From Hydrogenobacter sp. T-2 (GTDB lineage: Bacteria; Aquificota; Aquificia; Aquificales; Aquificaceae), in the NCBI RefSeq assembly GCF_033971325.1, contig NZ_CP117180.1, positions 316,041 to 380,040 on the forward strand: a stretch of DNA of 64,000 nt, in the 5' to 3' direction. The stretch's first letter is position 1, and each line of letters begins with the position of its first letter. Under the pieces are notes generated by a model. It had not been told where the DNA came from. It made no database searches and saw only the letters and a program-made list of their open reading frames with translations. Of this stretch, positions 26,016 through 34,671 are shown one piece after another. The translations under genes were made by a program, and so were the position numbers.

Positions 26016-26425
26016 AAAGCTATACCGCATATTTGACCTTTAACACAAAAAACAGAAGAGAGCTTATAAGGATAACAGACCAAGTAAAAAAGATAGTGGA
26101 AGAGTCCGGCATAAGAGAAGGTCTTTGTCTCGTATCTTCCATGCACCTTACCGCTTCTGTGATAATTCAAGATGACGAAGAGGGGCTTCACGAGGATATA
26201 TGGAAATGGTTAGAAAACCTCGCACCCTATAAGAAGGACTACAAACATCACAAGACAGGTGAGGACAACGCTGACGCTCATCTTAAAAACCTTTTAACTC
26301 ACCTCCAGGTAGTTTTGCCAATTACCAACGGAAAACTTGACCTTGGACCTTGGCAGGAGATATTCTATGCGGAGTTTGACGGACAAAGGAACAAAAGGAC
26401 GATAGTCAAAGTAATAGGTGTTTAA
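26012..26425 (+). CDS. yjbQ: YjbQ/UPF0047 family protein
   Basis: This is a 137-residue member of the YjbQ (UPF0047) family, some of whose members have weak thiamine-phosphate synthase activity. Conserved stretches are [23 protein letters not shown]-like [12 protein letters not shown] and [18 protein letters not shown], with the metal-binding histidines in AHLKN and in SSMHLTAS. The true cellular role is unsettled. It overlaps DUF465 at ATGA and the convergent queC-like gene by 20 nt. Confidence 0.87.
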   Translation: MKSYTAYLTFNTKNRRELIRITDQVKKIVEESGIREGLCLVSSMHLTASVIIQDDEEGLHEDIWKWLENLAPYKKDYKHHKTGEDNADAHLKNLLTHLQVVLPITNGKLDLGPWQEIFYAEFDGQRNKRTIVKVIGV

Positions 26426-27005
26426 GTGCCTCTTGTCTTTCCTTGCATTTTTCACATACTCCACAGGGGATTATCTTACCCATAGATTTCTTTGGTCTAA
26501 TGCAAGAAAGGGTCTTATCAAGAGGCACACCTTCTGAAAATCCTCTTATTACTTCGTGTTTTTCCATTCCCATAAAGGGCGTTAAAAGTTCTACGTTTAT
26601 AAGAGATTGCAAGCGTTTCATATAGTCCGCGTTGTTGTCAGGAAAGGGATATATGCCCAAACTGCCTATGGCTACGCATTTTATTCCTTTTAGCAATGCA
26701 TAGTTTCCCGCCATAGCAACAAGGTTTATGTTTCTGAGAGGAATAAAAAGGTTCTTATCATGCTTTCTATCCTTTACCCTTTCTGGATTTAACGTGGTTA
26801 AAACTCTTAGTGGCATTAGGTTTTTGTATTTTTTCTTCGTATAGAGCCACAGACCTTTTGCCCTTTCAAATTCAAGGCTTTCCCAAGGATATCCTGCCTT
26901 TACATAAACAGGATAAACGAGCCAACCCTTTTTTAAATACATGTATAGCATGCATGTGCTTTCCACACCTCCACTAAAGAGCACCACTACCTTATGAACA
27001 TTCAC
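26406..27005 (-). CDS. QueC-like ATP-pyrophosphatase (7-deazaguanine biosynthesis family)
   Basis: This is a 199-residue PP-loop protein. The P-loop reads SGGVEST (about 11-17), where QueC normally has Asp in place of Glu. It also has the QueC-type motif [17 protein letters not shown] and a C-terminal zinc-like set (Cys of LSCIRPKK, then CGVCEKC, about 165-190). QueC makes preQ0 for queuosine; this protein is shorter than typical QueC and divergent, so it may act on a related substrate. It overlaps the SDR gene upstream by 14 nt, so the two are coupled. Confidence 0.7.
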   Translation of the reverse strand: MNVHKVVVLFSGGVESTCMLYMYLKKGWLVYPVYVKAGYPWESLEFERAKGLWLYTKKKYKNLMPLRVLTTLNPERVKDRKHDKNLFIPLRNINLVAMAGNYALLKGIKCVAIGSLGIYPFPDNNADYMKRLQSLINVELLTPFMGMEKHEVIRGFSEGVPLDKTLSCIRPKKSMGKIIPCGVCEKCKERQEALKHLLL

Positions 27006-27723
27006 CTGATATATGCCTCCCGCTGTCTAACATAATAATTTCTCCTGTCATGCTTTCCACTTCGAGAAGGAGTTCTGTAAGTTTAACTACATCTTTTATA
27101 GATACAGTTCTCTTAAGAGGTGTTTTGTTTACATACTCTTGCCACTTTTCTTCAGAAAAGTCTGGAGGTTTTACAGTAGGACCAAGAGCTATGGCGTTTA
27201 CAAGCACATGAGGTGCAAACTCCTTGGCAAGCACCTTTACCGCTGTGTGCAAAGCACCCTTTGCTAAAAAGTAAGCCGAGTAGTTTCTATAGGGTGTAGT
27301 GTTTGTAGCCCAATCGCCAAAAGCAATTATTCTACCCTTTGTTCTACCTTCGTTTTTAAGCATATAAGGAAAGACCTCTTTGCACATTACTACAAAGGCT
27401 TGAGCTATGGGTTTAAAGTGATAGTCCAAGTCTTCTTCTCTTAGGCTCTCAATAGGCGTAGGCTCATAGGGGCTTGAGAGATGCAAAAGGGCATCAACAC
27501 CACCGAGCAACTGCACAAGTTCTCTTGTTGAACCTTCCGCTTCCTGCCAAAGGCTTAAGTCCGCTCTAACTCCATAAACTCTATCTCCAAAGGATTCTCT
27601 CAACTCTTTGTAGACATGCTCAGAGCCCTTATAGACAAGACCTACACTCCAACCCTTTTCAAGAAGACTTTTAGCTATTTCATAACCTATCCTTCTCACA
27701 CCTGTTATTATGGCTCTCTTCAT
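26992..27723 (-). CDS. SDR oxidoreductase, pteridine-reductase (FolM/PTR1)-like
   Basis: This is a 243-residue Rossmann short-chain dehydrogenase. The nucleotide motif is TGVRRIGYEIA (about 6-16), with the Arg-Arg-x-Gly typical of FolM and PTR1, which reduce pterins with NADPH. The catalytic Tyr and Lys are in YSAYFLAKGAL. The start ATG 27723 lies 7 nt from a TATAAT, which favours it over a start 14 codons upstream. It forms an operon with the QueC-like gene, and both protein families handle GTP-derived pterin/deazapurine compounds. The reaction itself is inferred from family only. Confidence 0.75.
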   Translation of the reverse strand: MKRAIITGVRRIGYEIAKSLLEKGWSVGLVYKGSEHVYKELRESFGDRVYGVRADLSLWQEAEGSTRELVQLLGGVDALLHLSSPYEPTPIESLREEDLDYHFKPIAQAFVVMCKEVFPYMLKNEGRTKGRIIAFGDWATNTTPYRNYSAYFLAKGALHTAVKVLAKEFAPHVLVNAIALGPTVKPPDFSEEKWQEYVNKTPLKRTVSIKDVVKLTELLLEVESMTGEIIMLDSGRHISGECS

Positions 27724-27739
27724 GGCTATAATTATATGC
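27724..27739. promoter_or_regulatory. Symmetric divergent leaderless promoter SDR / bioD
   Basis: The 16-bp gap is built around the perfect palindrome TATAATTATA (27727-27736). Read on the plus strand, TATAAT ends 7 nt before the bioD GTG (27740). Read on the minus strand, TATAAT ends 7 nt before the SDR ATG (27723). The geometry is exactly symmetric. Confidence 0.6.
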
Positions 27740-28393
27740 GTGAGGAGTGTTCTTATAACTGCCACAGATACTGGTGTTGGTAAAACCTTTATTAGCTATA
27801 ACTTAGTTTACGCCCTCAAAGAGAGAGGCATAAGGGTTGGCTATTTAAAGCCCGTTGAAACAGACGTCAAGGAAGTTCCTGCTGACGGTAGCCTCTTAGC
27901 TTCTCTCACAGGTCAGAGCCTTGAAGAAGCAGTCCCAGTAAGATACAAACTTCCTCTCTCTCCCTATGCTGGAATTTTGGAGGAAGGAAAGGACTTTTCC
28001 CTTGATGCCTTGAGAGAGCGTTATGAAAAACTTTTAGAAAAGTATGAGTTCCTTGTGGTAGAAGGTGCAGGTGGTGTTGCAGTGCCTATAAAAAGAAGCT
28101 ACGATTATGCAAAACTCGCAAAGGACTGGGGATTAAAGACCATACTTGTTGCAAGGGCAGGTCTTGGGACGATAAACCACAGCTTTCTAAGTTGGTATTA
28201 CATGAAGTCTATGGGCGTAGAGCCTTTTGTGATAATTATGAATGGCTTTGAAGGTAAGGACATCTCCGAGAGGACAAACCCAAATATAGTGGAGGAGTTA
28301 ACGGGTGTAAAGGTTATAAAAATTCCAAAAATACAGGAGCTTTTGCTACCTGCGGAATACAGGTCTTTACTTGCTGAGCTTGTCGGGTTCTAA
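27740..28393 (+). CDS. bioD: ATP-dependent dethiobiotin synthetase BioD
   Basis: BioD closes the ureido ring of dethiobiotin from 7,8-diaminopelargonate, CO2 and ATP. It has the P-loop TATDTGVGKTF (about 7-17), the lysine-bearing LKPVETDV, and VEGAGGVAVPI. The length of 217 from GTG 27740 is normal. This start puts the conserved RSVLITATDTG at the N terminus and lies 7 nt from the divergent -10; ATG codons further upstream would run into the SDR promoter and start. Its last 27 nt overlap the convergent PBP gene. No other biotin gene is near. Confidence 0.92.
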   Translation: MRSVLITATDTGVGKTFISYNLVYALKERGIRVGYLKPVETDVKEVPADGSLLASLTGQSLEEAVPVRYKLPLSPYAGILEEGKDFSLDALRERYEKLLEKYEFLVVEGAGGVAVPIKRSYDYAKLAKDWGLKTILVARAGLGTINHSFLSWYYMKSMGVEPFVIIMNGFEGKDISERTNPNIVEELTGVKVIKIPKIQELLLPAEYRSLLAELVGF

Positions 28394-30028
28394 TCGGTAA
28401 TAAAAGGCTACTCTTTCCACAAGCTCTTTGAAATAGGGTGCGGCCACCGTGCCTCCATATGGGTCGGGTCCTCTTGGTCTGTCCACCATTATACCCGCTA
28501 TATACTGTGGGTTGCTGGCAGGAAAGTATCCTACAAAATATGTAACTAAGTCTTCCCTTGAGTATCTTCCTGTCTTAAAATCAAACTTTTGGGAAGTGCC
28601 AGTTTTGCCTGCAATGCTAAAGTAGTCCGATTTAGCCCTTTGAGCTGTTCCTTCTTCAACTACCTTTGTAAGGTTTTTCTGTAGCCATTGAAAAACCTGT
28701 GGTGAGAATATGTTTTCTCTTAAAACCTCAGGTTCATCATCAAGCAATATTCTTGGCTTTACTATCCTGTTTGTAGCCAAGGCATTAAAGCTCACACACA
28801 GGTTCAGAAGGTTTGAAGCCATACCTTGACCTATGCTCGAATAGAGAATGTTCGCAGGATAATTAAAGTTAGGCAACTTAGGCTTTGCCTCTCCTGGAAG
28901 AATATTAAATCTATCTGTCAGGTGTATTTTTTGCATAAGCTCCTCTACATCCTTCTTTGAAAGGAATCGGGCAACTTTTATAGTTCCCACATTAGAGGAC
29001 TTTATTAACACTTGCTCAAGGGTAAGCTTCCTTGAAGGTTTCACATCCTTGACGTATCTACCAAAAACTTCTGTTCTACCACCTTCCGTGTCTATCCATA
29101 TACCAGGCTTTATATAGCCCTTCTGAAGAGCTTGTCCGATAAAAAAGGGCTTCATCACAGAGCCCGGTTCAAAGAGATCCGTGACTACAAAGTTCCTCCT
29201 CTGGGAAGGTGAAGATTTCTGATACTGATTGGGATCAAAGGTAGGATAGTTTGCCATACCCAGTATGTCACCGGTCTTGGCATCCATAAGCAGTATACCC
29301 ACCCTGTCAGGATTCCACTGTTTGACGATTTTGTCCCTTATATCCTCTAATATGGTTTGCACTCCAAGGTCTATGGTAAGCTGAACATCCTTAGAGGTAA
29401 AATCTTCAGATAGGGGGTTTACCGCCAACCTCCCTAAGTAAAAAACTCCTTTTATCTCCTTACCCTTCAAATCCTTGTTAAGTGCGTATTCAAGCCCCTC
29501 AAGCCCCTCTCCATCTATACCTACAAAGCCTACAAGGTTACTGGCAAGAGTGCCATGAGGATAAAATCTTTTATATTCCTCCTGCAGACCAACCGCTCTA
29601 TCATTGCCTGTGTCCCTTATAACCGCCCTTAAGTAGGGCATATAAACCTTATCCATGTGTCTTACAAGCCATACAAACCTTCTATCTGAGTTAAGCCTTT
29701 CTATGAGCTCCTTTTCCCTGACCCCCGGTAAGGCAGAAAGCCTTCTGACGAGTTCCTCCTTGTTTTGCACAAGATGAGGTGAGGCAAAAAGAGAAATAGT
29801 AGGAATGCTTATGGCAAGGTCGTTCCCTCTTCGGTCTTTTATAGAACCTCTGGAAGTAGATAGTCTCACTATAGAAGCCTTTGGAAACTTTTCTACCACC
29901 TTGTCTACATAACTTTCCTTTCCTATTAGTTGTATATAAGCGATCCTTACGGTTATTATGGAAAACCCTAAAAATAATAGAAAGGATATTAAAAGAATTT
30001 TTGCGTTACTACCTTTGAGATTGTGCAT
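28367..30028 (-). CDS. ftsI: Peptidoglycan transpeptidase, FtsI/PBP-2 type
   Basis: This is a class B penicillin-binding protein of 553 residues. An N-terminal membrane anchor (about 10-30) is followed by the pedestal domain and the transpeptidase domain. Active-site motifs are SVMK (SxxK, about 307), SSN (SxN, about 361) and KTGT (about 482). Class B PBPs crosslink septal or sidewall peptidoglycan. FtsI is preferred because of the DRRGNDLAISI motif and the absence of MreCD/RodA neighbours, but a PBP2 role is possible; the classical mra/fts cluster is not here. It overlaps carA by 20 nt, a curious pairing. Confidence 0.85.
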   Translation of the reverse strand: MHNLKGSNAKILLISFLLFLGFSIITVRIAYIQLIGKESYVDKVVEKFPKASIVRLSTSRGSIKDRRGNDLAISIPTISLFASPHLVQNKEELVRRLSALPGVREKELIERLNSDRRFVWLVRHMDKVYMPYLRAVIRDTGNDRAVGLQEEYKRFYPHGTLASNLVGFVGIDGEGLEGLEYALNKDLKGKEIKGVFYLGRLAVNPLSEDFTSKDVQLTIDLGVQTILEDIRDKIVKQWNPDRVGILLMDAKTGDILGMANYPTFDPNQYQKSSPSQRRNFVVTDLFEPGSVMKPFFIGQALQKGYIKPGIWIDTEGGRTEVFGRYVKDVKPSRKLTLEQVLIKSSNVGTIKVARFLSKKDVEELMQKIHLTDRFNILPGEAKPKLPNFNYPANILYSSIGQGMASNLLNLCVSFNALATNRIVKPRILLDDEPEVLRENIFSPQVFQWLQKNLTKVVEEGTAQRAKSDYFSIAGKTGTSQKFDFKTGRYSREDLVTYFVGYFPASNPQYIAGIMVDRPRGPDPYGGTVAAPYFKELVERVAFYYRLEPDKLSK

Positions 30029-31136
30029 AGCTCATTGCAAGGTCAACGAACTCTTTGAATATGCCCTTGGAGTCATGTGGTCCTGGTGATGCTTCTGGAT
30101 GATACTGAACACAAAAAACGGGGAGATGTTTATGCCTAAAGCCTTCAAGGGTTTCATCAAGAAGGTTTATATGGGTTATCTCCACTTCCCTTAGACTTTC
30201 TGAGTCTACCGCAAAGTTGTGGTTTTGTGCGGTTATCTCTATATGCCCGTCTCTTAGGTCCTTTACTGGATGGTTTCCTCCGTGATGTCCAAACTTTAGC
30301 TTGTATGTCTTCCCTCCCAAAGCAAGACCTATTATTTGATGTCCCAAGCATATACCCATTATAGGTAGCTTTTCCATGTATTTCCTCACAAGCCTTATAC
30401 CTTCTACTACCCTTTGTGGGTCTCCGGGTCCATTGGAAAGGAAAAGAGCATCTGGCTTTATTTCTTCAATATTTCTCTCCACATGGTAAGGTGGAACTAC
30501 AACAACCTTTGCACCCTCTTGAGTTAGCCTACGCAGTATGTTTCTCTTTACTCCATAGTCCACAACCATTATTAAAGGTTTGTGATTTTCCTTATGGATA
30601 TACCCCTTTCTAAGGTCCCAGTCCCCCTCTTTCCAGAAGTAGACTTCCTTAGTGGCTACCTTTTCAACTAAGTTCAATTCTGATATGTCAGGAAGTGTCC
30701 TTGCCCTTTGCACAAGCCTTATAGGATCTTGTTCAACGGTGGATATGACTCCTTTGAGTGCGCCCTTTTCCCTTATCCTTTTTACCAAGGCTCTTGTATC
30801 TATACCCCATATACCCACTACATGGTTTTCCGCAAGATATTCATGTAAACTCTTTACCGCTCTCCAATTGCTGTATACAGGAAATAGTTCCTTTATAACA
30901 AGTCCGTTTACTTGAATTTTAGAAGACTCCACATCCTCATTATTTACACCATAGTTGCCTATCTGAGTGTAGGTCATAACCACTATCTGACCCTTGTAGG
31001 ATGGGTCTGTGAGAATTTCTTGATAGCCTGTCATAGAGGTGTTAAAAACTACCTCTCCTGCGGTTTCTCCCTCTGCACCAAAGGAGTATCCTACAAAGTA
31101 GCTTCCATCTTCTAAGGCTAATATGGCTGTTTTCAT
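30009..31136 (-). CDS. carA: Carbamoyl-phosphate synthase small subunit
   Basis: This is the glutaminase subunit that supplies ammonia to CarB for arginine and pyrimidine synthesis. The N-terminal domain (about 1-150) is followed by a class I glutamine amidotransferase domain with nucleophile Cys in MGICLGHQIIG (about 260), SNGPGDP, and the His-Glu pair in QYHPEASPGPHDS. The length of 375 is standard. The carB gene is elsewhere, as is common in this lineage. It lies downstream of tRNA-Ser on the same strand. Confidence 0.95.
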   Translation of the reverse strand: MKTAILALEDGSYFVGYSFGAEGETAGEVVFNTSMTGYQEILTDPSYKGQIVVMTYTQIGNYGVNNEDVESSKIQVNGLVIKELFPVYSNWRAVKSLHEYLAENHVVGIWGIDTRALVKRIREKGALKGVISTVEQDPIRLVQRARTLPDISELNLVEKVATKEVYFWKEGDWDLRKGYIHKENHKPLIMVVDYGVKRNILRRLTQEGAKVVVVPPYHVERNIEEIKPDALFLSNGPGDPQRVVEGIRLVRKYMEKLPIMGICLGHQIIGLALGGKTYKLKFGHHGGNHPVKDLRDGHIEITAQNHNFAVDSESLREVEITHINLLDETLEGFRHKHLPVFCVQYHPEASPGPHDSKGIFKEFVDLAMSYAQSQR

Positions 31137-31152
31137 ACTTTATATGTTAACA

Positions 31153-31242
31153 CGGAGAGGGCGGGATTCGAACCCGCGGTAGGGCTGTTAACCCTACAAC
31201 TCCTTAGCAGGGAGCCGCCTTCGGCCTCTCGGCCACCTCTCC
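31153..31242 (-). tRNA. tRNA-Ser (anticodon GCT)
   Basis: This is a class II tRNA with acceptor GGAGAGG/CCTCTCC, anticodon loop CTGCTAA (GCT, for AGC/AGU), a long variable arm (TGTAGGGTTAACAGCCCTA) and T arm GCGGG-TTCGAAT-CCCGC. The discriminator is G, as for Ser tRNAs. A TATACT lies 11 nt upstream of the 5' end on the minus strand. Confidence 0.95.
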
Positions 31243-31336
31243 TGCAAGAAAATAGTATAAACATAAAATATGGCTCTTGCAAGCCAAAAGCGTTATACTC
31301 AATTTTCCAAAATAGCAAATCATCGCTTCTGGTTTC

Positions 31337-31365
31337 TTGCCTAAGGACACGCAAAAGTTTATATT
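31337..31365 (+). promoter_or_regulatory. Promoter of first TM/coiled-coil microprotein
   Basis: TTGCCT (31337-31342) and TATATT (31360-31365) are 17 bp apart, and the ATG follows 8 nt later with no Shine-Dalgarno sequence, so a leaderless mRNA is predicted. Confidence 0.6.
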
Positions 31366-31373
31366 AAACCCTT

Positions 31374-31604
31374 ATGGAATGGCAGACAGCATTGACTATA
31401 ATCGTGAGCGTAATAACCGCGCATGCTGTGGTTCTTGGACTGGTAGCTGGGCTTCTTAACAAAAGAATAGAAGACACTAACAAGAGGATGGATGACTTAA
31501 AGGTGGATATCAACAAGCGTCTTGATAGGATAGAGGAGGAGATAAGGGAGATAAGACAGCTTTTGTATAAGTTTCTTGAAGTTCCTCAAAAAGGTGGTAG
31601 CTAA
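31374..31604 (+). CDS. Small membrane/coiled-coil protein, tandem paralogue 1
   Basis: This is a 76-residue protein. A hydrophobic helix (about 3-28, ALTIIVSVITAHAVVLGLVA) is followed by a charged heptad coiled coil (NKRIEDTNKRMDDLKVD, then DRIEEEIREIRQLLYKF) and a short tail. No family is assigned; the shape recalls Borrelia Bdr-like and phage XhlA-type membrane-tethered coiled coils. It is 38 nt upstream of a second copy on the same strand, each with its own promoter. A free-standing membrane scaffold is a guess. Confidence 0.7.
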   Translation: MEWQTALTIIVSVITAHAVVLGLVAGLLNKRIEDTNKRMDDLKVDINKRLDRIEEEIREIRQLLYKFLEVPQKGGS

Positions 31605-31605
31605 C

Positions 31606-31635
31606 TTGACTTAGTTAATACTGAGGTTTTATATT
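31606..31635 (+). promoter_or_regulatory. Promoter of second TM/coiled-coil microprotein
   Basis: TTGACT (31606-31611) and TATATT (31630-31635) are 18 bp apart, and the ATG follows 7 nt later without a Shine-Dalgarno sequence. The bases TTTATATTAA-CCCTTATGGAATGGC around both starts are nearly identical, so the promoter was duplicated with the gene. Confidence 0.6.
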
Positions 31636-31642
31636 AACCCTT

Positions 31643-31894
31643 ATGGAATGGCAAACTGTTTTGACTGTAATCCTGAGCGTAATAACTGCGCATGCAGTAG
31701 TGCTTGGCTTAGTTGCTGGGCTTATTAACAAGAGAATAGAGGACACTAACAAGAGAATAGATGAGACCAATAAAAGAATAGATGAGCTAAAAGCAGACGT
31801 TAACAGACGCTTTGACAAGGTAGAGGATGAAATAAGAGAGATAAGACAACTTTTATACAAGTTCCTTGAAGTTCCTCAAAAAAGCGGAGATTAG
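31643..31894 (+). CDS. Small membrane/coiled-coil protein, tandem paralogue 2
   Basis: This is an 83-residue copy of the preceding gene. The hydrophobic helix and the C-terminal EIREIRQLLYKFLEVPQK are almost identical. The only length difference is exactly seven residues in the coiled coil: the copy has the repeat NKRIDET where paralogue 1 passes straight on. The difference is therefore gain or loss of one heptad, which keeps the coil register. It overlaps the convergent cstA gene by 4 nt. Confidence 0.7.
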   Translation: MEWQTVLTVILSVITAHAVVLGLVAGLINKRIEDTNKRIDETNKRIDELKADVNRRFDKVEDEIREIRQLLYKFLEVPQKSGD

Positions 31895-33903
31895 CTTGAC
31901 TTTCTTACAACAACAAAAACCCTATACAAGGCTATGGCTATAACACATAGCACGAGGGAGACATACAAAATTGCCATAAAGGCGTTTACATAGTTGTTAA
32001 AGATAACTCTATGGGCTATTTCTACGCTTGGAATGGTAGCTGGTAAGGTGTTTGAAATTATTGCGTTTTTTAGAAACTCCGCTTGGGCGAGAAAGCCTAT
32101 CGCCTTATCTGGATGAAAAACTCTTATAAGACCAGCACTTATGGTGTTTATTGCAAGGAAAAGTGCAGGAAGACCAGTTATCCATGCGTATTTTAGTTTT
32201 CCATTGTTTACCATATAAACGGTTGCAACAACGAGAGCGGTGGTTGCCAAAAGTTGGTTGGATATGCCAAAGAGAGGCCAGAGGGTTTTTATGCCCCCAT
32301 AAGGGTCAATAACTCCCACATACAAAAAGTATCCCCAGCCAGCTACCGTTATGCCACTGGTAAGCACATTTACCCAGAGGTTTCTGTAGTCTCTGAAGGC
32401 AGAAGATACGCCAGAGAGGAGGTCTTGAAGAATGTATCTGCCTACCCTCGTCCCTGTGTCTATGGTGGTTAGGATGAAAACCGCTTCAAAGAGTATGGCA
32501 AAGTGATACCAGAAGGCAAGCAGGGCTTCGCCTGTTATCTTTGCGAATATAAGAGCCATACCTATGGCGAGGGCTGGTGCTCCACCAGTTCTTGAAAGAA
32601 TAGTAGGCTCTTCAATTTTTCTTGCTATCTCCTCAAGGTATTCGGGTGTTATATAAAAGCCCCAGCTGGATATCTTCTGCGCTGCCTCTTGAACCGTTTT
32701 GCCTATCTCTGATGCTGGGCTATTTATGGCAAAGTAAAGACCCGGCTCCATAGAAACCGCAGCGATGAGTGCCATTATCGCCACAAGGGATTCTCCAAGC
32801 ATGCCCCCATAGCCTACAAGCCTCACATGGCCTTCTTTGTCAAGCATCTTAGGTGATGTTCCCGAGGATATAAGTGCATGAAAGCCAGATACCGCACCGC
32901 ATGCGATGGTTATAAAGAGAAAGGGAAAGAGGTCCCCCTTCCAGACGGGACCGTAGCCAGTAAAGGCATACTGTGTAAAGGCAGGCATCTTTATCTCTGG
33001 GTTTGCTATCGCCACTGCGATGGCAATAAGGATAATAGTTCCCAGCTTTAAGAAGGTGCTAAGGTAGTCCCTTGGAGCGAGCAAAAGCCAAACGGGTAAA
33101 ACGGAGGCAAAAAAGCCATAGACCATTAGGGCTATTGCCAGCTGAGGCTCAGAGAGGGTAAAGACCTTTCCAAGGGTCTCGTGCTGTGCCACAAGCCTGC
33201 CTACATAGAGACTTATCAAGAGTGCCACCACGCCAAAGATAAAGGACTGTAGCACCGCACCGGGTCTTATATGCCACATATAAATGCCCATGAGCATGGC
33301 GATGGGTATGGTCATGAAAACGGAAAAGGTTCCCCACGGACTTTCCGCCAATGCCTTTATAACCACAAGACCAAGAACCGCAAGAAGTATAATGAGGATG
33401 CTGTATATGACCAAAAGGGTTATAAAGCCACCTACTTTTCCAAGCTCCTCTCTTGCTATCTGCCCAAGGCTCTTGCCCCCTTTACGCATGGAAATGGTTA
33501 GCACCACCATATCTTGAACTGCACCAGCCAAAACCACACCGAGAAGTATCCAAAGAGTCCCTGGCAAGTATCCCATCTGTGCTGCCAGCACAGGACCCAC
33601 AAGAGGACCAGCACCCGATATGGAGGCAAAATGATGACCAAAGAGCACCCACTTATTGGTAGGCACATAATCAAGACCGTTGTAAAACTTGTGAGCTGGA
33701 GTGGGATTATTGTCGTTTATTTCAAAGGCTTTGTAGGCTATAAAGTAGGAGTAGTATCTATAACCTATCATATAGATAGAAAGGGTTGCTATTAAAATCC
33801 AGATTGCCCCCACAGGCTCACCCCTTGACAGGGCGAGCACCGCAAAGGCAAAGGCACCTAAGATAGATAATCCAAGAAGTATTAGCCTATCCTTCCACCT
33901 CAT
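31891..33903 (-). CDS. cstA: CstA-family carbon starvation / pyruvate transporter
   Basis: This is a 670-residue polytopic protein with about 16-18 helices. Members of this family import pyruvate or peptides. It has conserved stretches GHHFASISGAGPLVGPVLAAQMGYLPGTLW (about 67-95), FHALISSGTSPKML, and GSGGAPALAIGMA-like RTGGAPALAIGMA (about 440), and a long C-terminal extension typical of the CstA group. In Aquificales pyruvate uptake is not expected to be central, so a physiological role is uncertain. The ATG overlaps the dienelactone hydrolase stop by 4 nt, so the two are co-transcribed. Confidence 0.9.
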   Translation of the reverse strand: MRWKDRLILLGLSILGAFAFAVLALSRGEPVGAIWILIATLSIYMIGYRYYSYFIAYKAFEINDNNPTPAHKFYNGLDYVPTNKWVLFGHHFASISGAGPLVGPVLAAQMGYLPGTLWILLGVVLAGAVQDMVVLTISMRKGGKSLGQIAREELGKVGGFITLLVIYSILIILLAVLGLVVIKALAESPWGTFSVFMTIPIAMLMGIYMWHIRPGAVLQSFIFGVVALLISLYVGRLVAQHETLGKVFTLSEPQLAIALMVYGFFASVLPVWLLLAPRDYLSTFLKLGTIILIAIAVAIANPEIKMPAFTQYAFTGYGPVWKGDLFPFLFITIACGAVSGFHALISSGTSPKMLDKEGHVRLVGYGGMLGESLVAIMALIAAVSMEPGLYFAINSPASEIGKTVQEAAQKISSWGFYITPEYLEEIARKIEEPTILSRTGGAPALAIGMALIFAKITGEALLAFWYHFAILFEAVFILTTIDTGTRVGRYILQDLLSGVSSAFRDYRNLWVNVLTSGITVAGWGYFLYVGVIDPYGGIKTLWPLFGISNQLLATTALVVATVYMVNNGKLKYAWITGLPALFLAINTISAGLIRVFHPDKAIGFLAQAEFLKNAIISNTLPATIPSVEIAHRVIFNNYVNAFMAILYVSLVLCVIAIALYRVFVVVRKSS

Positions 33904-34604
33904 TTAAGGTGTTTGTTGAAGAAGGCGATAGTCTTTTCCCACACATCGCTTGCATACTCTTCATGATAAACTTCGGGTCTTGAGTCGTTAAAGAAGGCAT
34001 GGTCTACGCCAGAGTATATTAGGAACTGTGCGGGAACACCATGATTGTTGCACTCTTCGATAGCCTTTAACACATCAGAAAGAGGTATAAAGGCGTCTTT
34101 TCCTGCGTGAATTGCAAGCACCGGTGCTTTTATCTTTGAGAAGTCTATGGGAACTATGGAATAGAGACCGTAGTAAGGCACCAGAGCCTTAAAATCCTGT
34201 GCAAACTCTGCACCAAAATACCATGTGCATGTCCCACCACAACAAAAACCAGTGGCACCAAGCATAAACTCACCGGTCCTTGGCACATAGCCCATATCTT
34301 GCTCTTTGAAGTATTCTATGCAAGCTCTCACTATCTCTTTGGCTTCCGCAAACCTATTTTGGAAAAGGTCTTGCATGAGTTTTCCTGCATTTTCTGGGTC
34401 GCTGGCGGTTTTGCCCCCATATAGGTCAATGCCAAAGGCATAAAAGCCTTCCTTTGCATACCTATCGCACACATCCTTAATGTGGTCCACAAGCCCCCAC
34501 CACTCGTGGAATACAAGAACCATAGGACCCTTTCCAAACTCAGGCTCAGAGAGATAACCTGATACCTCAACTCCATTTTTTCTGAAAGACACCATCCTTC
34601 CCAT
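33900..34604 (-). CDS. Dienelactone hydrolase family protein
   Basis: This is a 234-residue alpha/beta hydrolase. The nucleophile elbow is GFCCGG (about 119-124), with cysteine as the nucleophile as in dienelactone hydrolases. The catalytic Asp lies in HAGKDAFIPLSD and the His in GVDHAFFND near the C terminus. The substrate is unknown; the enzymes accept a range of small lactones and esters. An AAGGAGGTG Shine-Dalgarno lies upstream of its ATG. It precedes cstA in an operon. Confidence 0.88.
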   Translation of the reverse strand: MGRMVSFRKNGVEVSGYLSEPEFGKGPMVLVFHEWWGLVDHIKDVCDRYAKEGFYAFGIDLYGGKTASDPENAGKLMQDLFQNRFAEAKEIVRACIEYFKEQDMGYVPRTGEFMLGATGFCCGGTCTWYFGAEFAQDFKALVPYYGLYSIVPIDFSKIKAPVLAIHAGKDAFIPLSDVLKAIEECNNHGVPAQFLIYSGVDHAFFNDSRPEVYHEEYASDVWEKTIAFFNKHLK

Positions 34605-34671
34605 GATACACCTCCTTTGGATTTTTTGAAAATTTTAGGGCATGTTCTTTGTGGATGCAAGTTCCTTATAT

